Source: Leadbetterella sp.
GTDB lineage: Bacteria > Bacteroidota > Bacteroidia > Cytophagales > Spirosomataceae
Assembly: GCA_019638185.1 (NCBI GenBank)
Contig: JAHBUH010000027.1
Location: 1 to 57,976 of the forward strand
DNA: 57,976 bases
Direction of reading: 5' to 3'
Shown in pieces: positions 53,037 to 57,976 of this stretch (positions are counted from its first letter, which is position 1; the number at the start of each line of letters is the position of its first letter). The translations under genes were made by a program, and so were the position numbers. The notes under the pieces were generated by a model. The model worked only from the letters and a program-made list of their open reading frames with translations. It was not told where the DNA came from and made no database searches.

Positions 53037-56000
53037 ATGAAATACCCGGAATACAAGTCGGTCAACTACGCTGAAATAGCAGAAGAGATATTAGCTTTTT
53101 GGAAAGAGAATAACATTTTCGAAAAATCCATCCAGGTGAGAGAAGGCTCCCCGGCCTTCACTTTCTATGAAGGGCCGCCATCCGCTAACGGCACTCCGGG
53201 CATTCACCACGTGATGGCCCGTACCATCAAAGACATCTTCTGCCGCTACAAAACCCTGCGCGGCTTCCAGGTAAACCGGAAAGCCGGCTGGGATACCCAC
53301 GGCCTGCCCGTGGAGCTGCAGGTGGAAAAAGAACTGGGCATCACGAAGGAAGATATCGGCAAAAAAATCAGCGTGGAGGAATATAACCGCAAATGCCGGG
53401 AAGCCGTGATGCGCTTTACCGACATCTGGCGCGATATGACCGACCGCATGGGCTACTGGGTGGATATGGATAACCCGTATATCACCTATGAGAGCCCTTA
53501 TATTGAGTCGGTGTGGAGCCTGCTGAAAAAGCTGCACGACAAAGGCCTGCTCTACAAAGGGTACACCATCCAGCCGTATTCTCCGGCTGCGGGTACCGGT
53601 CTGAGCTCGCACGAACTGAACCAGCCGGGCACCTACAAGGATGTGAAAGACACCTCCCTCACCGCCCAGTTTAAAGCCATAAAAAATGAGCGCTCGCAGT
53701 TTCTTTTTGATGCAGCCGGCAGCGATAACGTATATTTCCTGGCCTGGACCACCACCCCCTGGACCCTGCCTTCCAATGCCGCCCTCACCGTAGGTAAAGG
53801 CATTGAATATGCACTGGTAAAAACGTTTAATCCGTATACTTTTCTCCCGGTTTACGTGATTCTGGCTAAAGATCTCATCGGGAAATATTTTAACGAAAAA
53901 GGCAAAGACGGCGATTTTGAAGGCTTCGAAACTTCCGATAAAAAGATCCTTCCATGGACGGTTCTGGGCAGCTGGAAAGGCGCTCAACTGGAAGGAACAA
54001 CGTACGAACAACTCATGCCTTACGTGCAGCCCAAATCAGCGGCTTTCCGCGTGATTATCGGTGATTTTGTCACCACCGAAGACGGTACCGGTATAGTGCA
54101 CACCGCCCCTACTTTCGGTGCGGATGACTACCGCGTAGCCGCTCAGAACGGCATCCCGGCCATCCTGGTAGAAGACGAAAACGGCAAAGACGCCCCGCTG
54201 GTGGACCGGAAAGGCCGTTTCGTGAAAGAAGTGGCTGATTTTGCCCTGGAATATGTAAAAGAGGCCTATTATACCGCAGAAGAGCTTGAAGCAGAAAAGC
54301 AAAAGCAGGGCCGCGATAGATACCTGTCGGTAGATGAACGTATCGCCATTAAGTTGAAAACCGAAAATAAGGCCTTCAACGTGCAGCGCTACGAACACTC
54401 CTACCCCCACTGCTGGCGTACCGATAAGCCCGTGCTTTATTACCCGCTGGATTCCTGGTTTATCCGGACCACCGCGGCGAAAGATAAACTGGCCCAGCTG
54501 AACAAAACCATCAACTGGCAGCCGGAAAGCACCGGATCGGGCCGCTTCGGCAACTGGCTGGAGAACCTGGTGGACTGGAACCTCAGTCGCAGCCGGTACT
54601 GGGGAACGCCCCTGCCCATCTGGAAAAACGAGGACGACGAGGTGTGCATCGGCAGCATCGACGAGCTGGTGAGAAGCGTTAAAAATGCACTGGATACCCA
54701 TGCCCTTTCCGACGAGCAACGCGCCAAAAACGAGGCCTTCCTGGCCGCAGCAGCCGACAAGGCCTCGCTGGACCTGCATCGCCCATACGTGGATGAGATC
54801 TACCTGGTTTCGGCTTCGGGAGAGGTGATGTACCGGGAGGCTGACCTGATCGATGTATGGTTTGACTCCGGCGCCATGCCCTACGCCCAGTGGCACTACC
54901 CCTTTGAAAACCAGGAGATCTTTGACAAGGCCTTCCCGGCTGATTTTATCTCCGAAGGCGTAGACCAGACCCGGGGCTGGTTCTTCACCCTGCATGCCAT
55001 TGCCGGTATGCTGTTTGACTCCGTAGCCTTTAAAAACGTGGTTTCTACCGGCCTGGTGCTGGATAAAAACGGTAATAAGATGTCGAAACGGCTGGGCAAC
55101 GCCATCGATCCGTTTAAAACCCTGGCCCAATATGGCGCTGATCCTACCCGCTGGTACATGATCACAAACGCCGAGCCCTGGGATAACCTCCGCTTTAACC
55201 TGGACGGCGTGCAGGAAGTGCAGCGCAAGCTGTTTGGCACCCTGACCAATACCTATAATTTCTTCGCGCTCTACGCTAACCTTGATAACTACACCATCGA
55301 GCAGTTTAACCGCGTACCCCGTGAAAAACTGACCCAGCTGGACCGCTGGATCGTGTCGCGGATCTACACCCTGGTGAAAGAAGTGACCGAAGAATTTGAC
55401 AATTATAACCCGACCAAAGCCGGACGCCTGATCCAGGATTTTGTAAACGATGACCTGTCAAACTGGTACGTGCGCCTGAACCGGAGACGTTTCTGGCAGG
55501 GCGAAATAACCGATGATAAGCGGGCCGCCTACCAGACCCTCCAGCACGCGCTTTGCGCGGTGGGGCAGCTGATGTCGCCCATTGCGCCGTTCTACGCCGA
55601 GTGGCTGTACCGGAACCTGACGGAGGGCGTGAGAGCGGAATCTATTGAGAAAAATACACCATTCCAATACGAGTCGGTTCATTTTACCGAATGGCACACC
55701 TACGAACCGGAATGGGTAGACGCCGAACTGGAAGAGGCCATGGCCCTGGCTCAGAAGATCTGTTCCATGGTGCACGCCTTGCGGAAGAAAAGCGGGCTGA
55801 AGGTGCGTCAGCCGCTGCAGAAGATCCTGATCCCGGCCTTAAACGGTACGGTGAAGGAGGAGATCGAAAGCGTGGCGCACATCATCATGAGCGAGGTGAA
55901 TATCAAGGAGATCGAATTTATCACCGACGACTCCGGCATCCTGAAGAAAAAGGTAAAACCCAACTTCAAGACCTTGGGACCGAAGTTCGGAAAAGACATG

Positions 56001-56456
56001 AAGGCCGTGGCAGAAGCCATCACCGGCATGCCGGCTGAGGCGCTGAAAACGCTGGAATCGGCTGGGACGGTCACCCTTTCCGGCTTTGAGATAGCCCTGG
56101 CTGATGTGGAGATCCTGACCGAGGATATCCCCGGCTGGCTGCTGGCCGTGGAAGGCGGCCTGACCGTAGCCCTGGACATCAACGTCACCGCAGAACTGAA
56201 GCAGGAAGGCATTGCCCGTGATTTTGTAAACCGTATCCAGAATCTGCGGAAAGACAGCGGTTTTGAAGTAACCGACAAGATCCGGATTTATCTTCAGAAC
56301 ACGGATGCCGAAATTTCCGGCGCCGTAGCCCGGCATACCGCCTACATCAGCACCGAGGTGCAGGCCCTGAGCCTGGAAATCCGGGATACGGTAGACGGCG
56401 CCCAGGCCATAGACTTTGACGAGCAGGAGATTTTCGTAAAAATTGAAGTAGCCTAA
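53037..56456 (+). CDS. ileS: Isoleucyl-tRNA synthetase, eukaryote-like (type 2)
   Basis: A 1139-residue class Ia synthetase charging tRNA-Ile. The HIGH motif appears as G55-I-H-H in PPSANGTPGIHH. The CP1 editing domain (~200-420) has TTPWTLPSN and the GTGIVHTAPTFGADDY editing block. The KMSKS loop reads K681-M-S-K-R-L-G-N, and the C-terminal anticodon-binding part is long. The KMSKR form and the length above 1100 residues mark the type 2, eukaryote-like lineage, which is associated with low mupirocin sensitivity. It has a promoter-like -7 box of its own. Confidence 0.96.
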   Translation: MKYPEYKSVNYAEIAEEILAFWKENNIFEKSIQVREGSPAFTFYEGPPSANGTPGIHHVMARTIKDIFCRYKTLRGFQVNRKAGWDTHGLPVELQVEKELGITKEDIGKKISVEEYNRKCREAVMRFTDIWRDMTDRMGYWVDMDNPYITYESPYIESVWSLLKKLHDKGLLYKGYTIQPYSPAAGTGLSSHELNQPGTYKDVKDTSLTAQFKAIKNERSQFLFDAAGSDNVYFLAWTTTPWTLPSNAALTVGKGIEYALVKTFNPYTFLPVYVILAKDLIGKYFNEKGKDGDFEGFETSDKKILPWTVLGSWKGAQLEGTTYEQLMPYVQPKSAAFRVIIGDFVTTEDGTGIVHTAPTFGADDYRVAAQNGIPAILVEDENGKDAPLVDRKGRFVKEVADFALEYVKEAYYTAEELEAEKQKQGRDRYLSVDERIAIKLKTENKAFNVQRYEHSYPHCWRTDKPVLYYPLDSWFIRTTAAKDKLAQLNKTINWQPESTGSGRFGNWLENLVDWNLSRSRYWGTPLPIWKNEDDEVCIGSIDELVRSVKNALDTHALSDEQRAKNEAFLAAAADKASLDLHRPYVDEIYLVSASGEVMYREADLIDVWFDSGAMPYAQWHYPFENQEIFDKAFPADFISEGVDQTRGWFFTLHAIAGMLFDSVAFKNVVSTGLVLDKNGNKMSKRLGNAIDPFKTLAQYGADPTRWYMITNAEPWDNLRFNLDGVQEVQRKLFGTLTNTYNFFALYANLDNYTIEQFNRVPREKLTQLDRWIVSRIYTLVKEVTEEFDNYNPTKAGRLIQDFVNDDLSNWYVRLNRRRFWQGEITDDKRAAYQTLQHALCAVGQLMSPIAPFYAEWLYRNLTEGVRAESIEKNTPFQYESVHFTEWHTYEPEWVDAELEEAMALAQKICSMVHALRKKSGLKVRQPLQKILIPALNGTVKEEIESVAHIIMSEVNIKEIEFITDDSGILKKKVKPNFKTLGPKFGKDMKAVAEAITGMPAEALKTLESAGTVTLSGFEIALADVEILTEDIPGWLLAVEGGLTVALDINVTAELKQEGIARDFVNRIQNLRKDSGFEVTDKIRIYLQNTDAEISGAVARHTAYISTEVQALSLEIRDTVDGAQAIDFDEQEIFVKIEVA

Positions 56457-56513
56457 CGGTTTGTCGGATAAGCGCTTACAAAAATCATCGAAAAAACTCC
56501 AAGAAATTTCTTC

Positions 56514-56539
56514 GCCTGATTTTGTAAAATAAAATCGGG
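56514..56539 (+). terminator. Weak hairpin after ileS, overlapping the tRNA promoter
   Basis: CCTGATTTT pairs with AAAATCGGG (one T-G pair) around a short A/T-rich loop, 57 bases past the ileS stop. There is no T-run after it. Its left arm contains most of the -33 box of the tRNA-Asp promoter, so it may be coincidental. Confidence 0.3.
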
Positions 56540-56551
56540 CTGCTATCTTTG
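56521..56551 (+). promoter_or_regulatory. Consensus promoter of tRNA-Asp
   Basis: TTTG (56521-56524), exactly 19 bases, and TATCTTTG (56544-56551) match the Bacteroidota -33/-7 consensus at every fixed position. This is the best promoter in the window, as expected for a stable RNA gene 50 bases downstream. Confidence 0.85.
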
Positions 56552-56601
56552 CACCACCAAAACGGAAACGAGGTCTGATAAAGACAGCGAAGAAGTAAAA
56601 A

Positions 56602-56675
56602 GGTCCGGTAGTTCAGCTGGTTAGAATACCTGCCTGTCACGCAGGGGGTCGCGGGTTCGAGTCCCGTCCATACCG
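56602..56675 (+). tRNA. tRNA-Asp (anticodon GTC) with a mismatched acceptor stem
   Basis: A 74-base cloverleaf. The D-arm is GTTCAGCTGGTTAGAAT. The anticodon stem CCTGC/GCAGG encloses CTGTCAC with anticodon GTC. The T-arm is GCGGG-TTCGAGT-CCCGT and the discriminator base is G. The acceptor strands GGTCCGG and CCATACC pair at positions 1-3 and 6-7 only; positions 4:69 (C-U) and 5:68 (C-A) are mismatched. CCGGACC would restore full pairing. CCA is not encoded (CAA follows). The gene is preceded by a consensus promoter and followed by a terminator. Folding and charging may be impaired. Confidence 0.85.
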
Positions 56676-56679
56676 CAAA

Positions 56680-56712
56680 AGAGCAATTCAGTAATGAGTT
56701 GCTCTTTTTTTT
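56680..56712 (+). terminator. Rho-independent terminator after tRNA-Asp
   Basis: AGAGCAA and TTGCTCT form a 7-base stem, extendable by three inner pairs around AGTAAT, followed by eight T residues. It lies 5 bases past the tRNA. Confidence 0.88.
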
Positions 56713-56748
56713 ATCTAATATTTATGTGTTAATTTGGGATCAAGGGGA

Positions 56749-57069
56749 TCAATCGGAAAAGTTGTGTTTGATTTGAATATTGCTATAACATTCAACAATT
56801 ACTAAGATAAAATAATTTGAATTAGGGATTATTAAACTATGTGCCAAATTGTATTTCTGACCGACACTCTCACTAATCTGTTCTATTAATTCAATCCGAT
56901 GAGCCAGTATTAAAACTCTATGAACAGTATGGGTTCTCACACTGTATTTATGAATATCTTTTGCTATAGAAGTAAAAAGACGTGTCTTACCTGTGCCCGT
57001 AGGCATTTGGAGCATAACACTAAGACTTGTATCAGAAGGTAATGATGCAAGCAAGTTGAAATCTAACAT
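56749..57069 (-). pseudogene. DEAD/DEAH-type helicase, truncated N-terminal remnant
   Basis: A 106-residue frame starting MLDFNLLASLPSD. It carries helicase motif I (MPTGTGKTRLF) and motif Ia (VLILAHRIELIEQI), as in SF2 helicases of restriction-type systems, where full proteins are several hundred residues. After about residue 82 the sequence loses similarity to any helicase (NSNYFILVIVECYSN...) and stops. No continuation is found before the tRNA. It is most simply the 5' end of a helicase gene cut when the island edge formed. The DNA is AT-rich, and it starts 21 bases after the UvrD-like gene on the same strand. Confidence 0.7.
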
Positions 57070-57090
57070 CTTCTATATTTTTATAAATTT

Positions 57091-57976
57091 TCATTTCGAA
57101 GGCACAATCCAACAACTTTTCGCACCTATTCCGGTAATAAAAATTGATTGAATTGCCCTTGAAAAAACTACATAATACAATGACCTTTCCTGTTGATCGT
57201 ACTGCTGACGTTCTCTATCGGTGAGATATTCATACTGGCTGTGTTTATAAGGAACACTATCCTCCGACATTCCTCTGACAAAGACAATTTTAAATTCATG
57301 GCCTTTCATGTTGTGAAAGGTCGAAACATTTACCGCATTAGCGGCATGTTTGAGACTACTTATATCTGAATATTTGATTCCGGTAGTGTTCAGTAGTTTT
57401 TTTGTTTCGTCTAATCCACAGTTGGTGCGGGCACAAATACAAATTTCGTTAGGATTGATTAAATCATTAATTATAAACTGGTTCAATTTGTCGATGATGA
57501 ACTGATCTTCTTCTTCCGGCGTATTAAAAGTAATGTAGCCCGGTTCGTCACCGTGCATCAGCGATAAATAGCCCTTCATATTTTCCGGATTTCCATCAAA
57601 ATCTTCCACAGAAACTTCAGCTAACACCTCCATGGCTAAATGTTTAATTTCCTCTGTAGTGCGATAATTGATTTTTAGTCTTTTACTTCTTCGTCCTTTT
57701 ACACTGATGCCTGATTTGGAGAAATTCTGCGCTTTTTTATAGATGTTCTGGAACGGGTCGCCTACCAGGAACAAATCGTTTTCTTTTTCTTCCACCAGCG
57801 AACGCAACAGCTTTAATTCGGGGTTGCTGAAATCCTGTATCTCATCGCATACAACAAACGAGAACGGTTTTATCTTTTGTTTTTCAAAGAAATTTGACAA
57901 CAGCATACAAAGTTCTATTTTTGAATAGTTACCCGCCTTTTGGTGTTGAAATTCATTAACCACCTGCCAGATTTCT
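57091..57976 (-). CDS. UvrD-like SF1 DNA helicase, C-terminal part (continues beyond the window)
   Basis: The last ~295 codons of a superfamily I helicase; the frame is open to the window edge. Visible motifs are the Walker B region FVVCDEIQDFSNPE, motif III LFLVGDPFQNIYKKA, motif IV-like LKINYRTTEEIKHLA, motif V STFHNMKGHEFKIVFVRG and motif VI ERSLYYVVFSRAIQ. The Walker A part lies outside. The composition is AT-rich (19 of 60 G+C in one line counted), unlike the chromosome around it. Placed next to a second helicase and a damaged tRNA, it is probably part of an integrated element, perhaps a defence or restriction-type locus. Ordinary DNA-repair helicase is the alternative. Confidence 0.85.
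   Translation of the reverse strand, partial: EIWQVVNEFQHQKAGNYSKIELCMLLSNFFEKQKIKPFSFVVCDEIQDFSNPELKLLRSLVEEKENDLFLVGDPFQNIYKKAQNFSKSGISVKGRRSKRLKINYRTTEEIKHLAMEVLAEVSVEDFDGNPENMKGYLSLMHGDEPGYITFNTPEEEDQFIIDKLNQFIINDLINPNEICICARTNCGLDETKKLLNTTGIKYSDISSLKHAANAVNVSTFHNMKGHEFKIVFVRGMSEDSVPYKHSQYEYLTDRERQQYDQQERSLYYVVFSRAIQSIFITGIGAKSCWIVPSK

Noticed and set aside
54036-55130. Minus-strand frame of 364 codons over ileS
   Set aside because: Fully antisense to conserved ileS domains; no recognisable protein features.
57964-57976. Apparent GTG start of the UvrD-like helicase at 57963
   Set aside because: The frame stays open to the window edge and the Walker A domain is missing, so the gene continues outside the window.

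Overview
The window comes from a chromosome of a member of the Bacteroidota. The evidence is four TonB-dependent receptors with carboxypeptidase-regulatory-like N-domains, DUF4249 and DUF4625 lipoproteins, two DUF5117-type metalloproteases, a TamB-like protein encoded next to tsaD, and promoters of the TTTG / TAnnTTTG type used by the Bacteroidota primary sigma factor. Most of the window is G+C-rich (38 of 60 bases in one ileS line). Two patches, the toxin-antitoxin pair near 52.3-52.8 kb and everything after 56.7 kb, are clearly AT-rich (17/60 and 19/60 in sampled lines). I cannot name the genus.

Layout. 1-3.2 kb: the end of an acyl-CoA ligase, yidD, a one-cysteine thioredoxin-like gene and a conserved gene of unknown function. 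3.1-13.1 kb (minus strand): a complete metal-resistance locus, made of a two-component system, a CzcCBA-type RND efflux pump and, after a terminator, a His-containing TonB receptor. 13.1-16.2 kb: a Cys-rich zinc-binding-like protein and metE under a cobalamin riboswitch. 16.4-20.2 kb: an outer-membrane operon (DUF4249 lipoprotein, TonB receptor, small beta-barrel). 20.4-23.5 kb: M28 peptidase, hemolysin III family protein, argB. 23.6-27.4 kb (plus strand): a TonB receptor, a His/Cys-rich small membrane protein and two His-rich DUF4625 lipoproteins. This set lies behind a promoter overlapped by a perfect 7-1-7 inverted repeat, the geometry of Fur-family operators. 27.4-36.9 kb: a second outer-membrane operon (secreted protein, STN-TonB receptor, DUF4249, macroglobulin-like protein with a barrel-less plug) and a large metalloprotease. 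37-52.2 kb: housekeeping genes (dnaB, tamB, tsaD, a class A PBP, parA, a DUF2520 protein, a second metalloprotease, waaA). 52.3-52.8 kb: a PIN-domain toxin with a very short antitoxin. 53-56.5 kb: eukaryote-like ileS. 56.6 kb: a tRNA-Asp with two mismatches in the acceptor stem, followed by AT-rich helicase genes that look like the edge of an integrated element.

How the parts fit. Metal homeostasis recurs: an efflux system with its own regulator and a receptor on one side, and a probable metal-scavenging system (my best guess is zinc) under a metalloregulator-type operator on the other. The receptor, efflux and scavenging loci together with the two DUF4249/TonB operons make about a third of the window envelope-transport functions. 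The most promising candidate for an undescribed system is the 23.6-27.4 kb locus. The most promising genome-plasticity signal is the damaged tRNA-Asp with a truncated helicase beside it.
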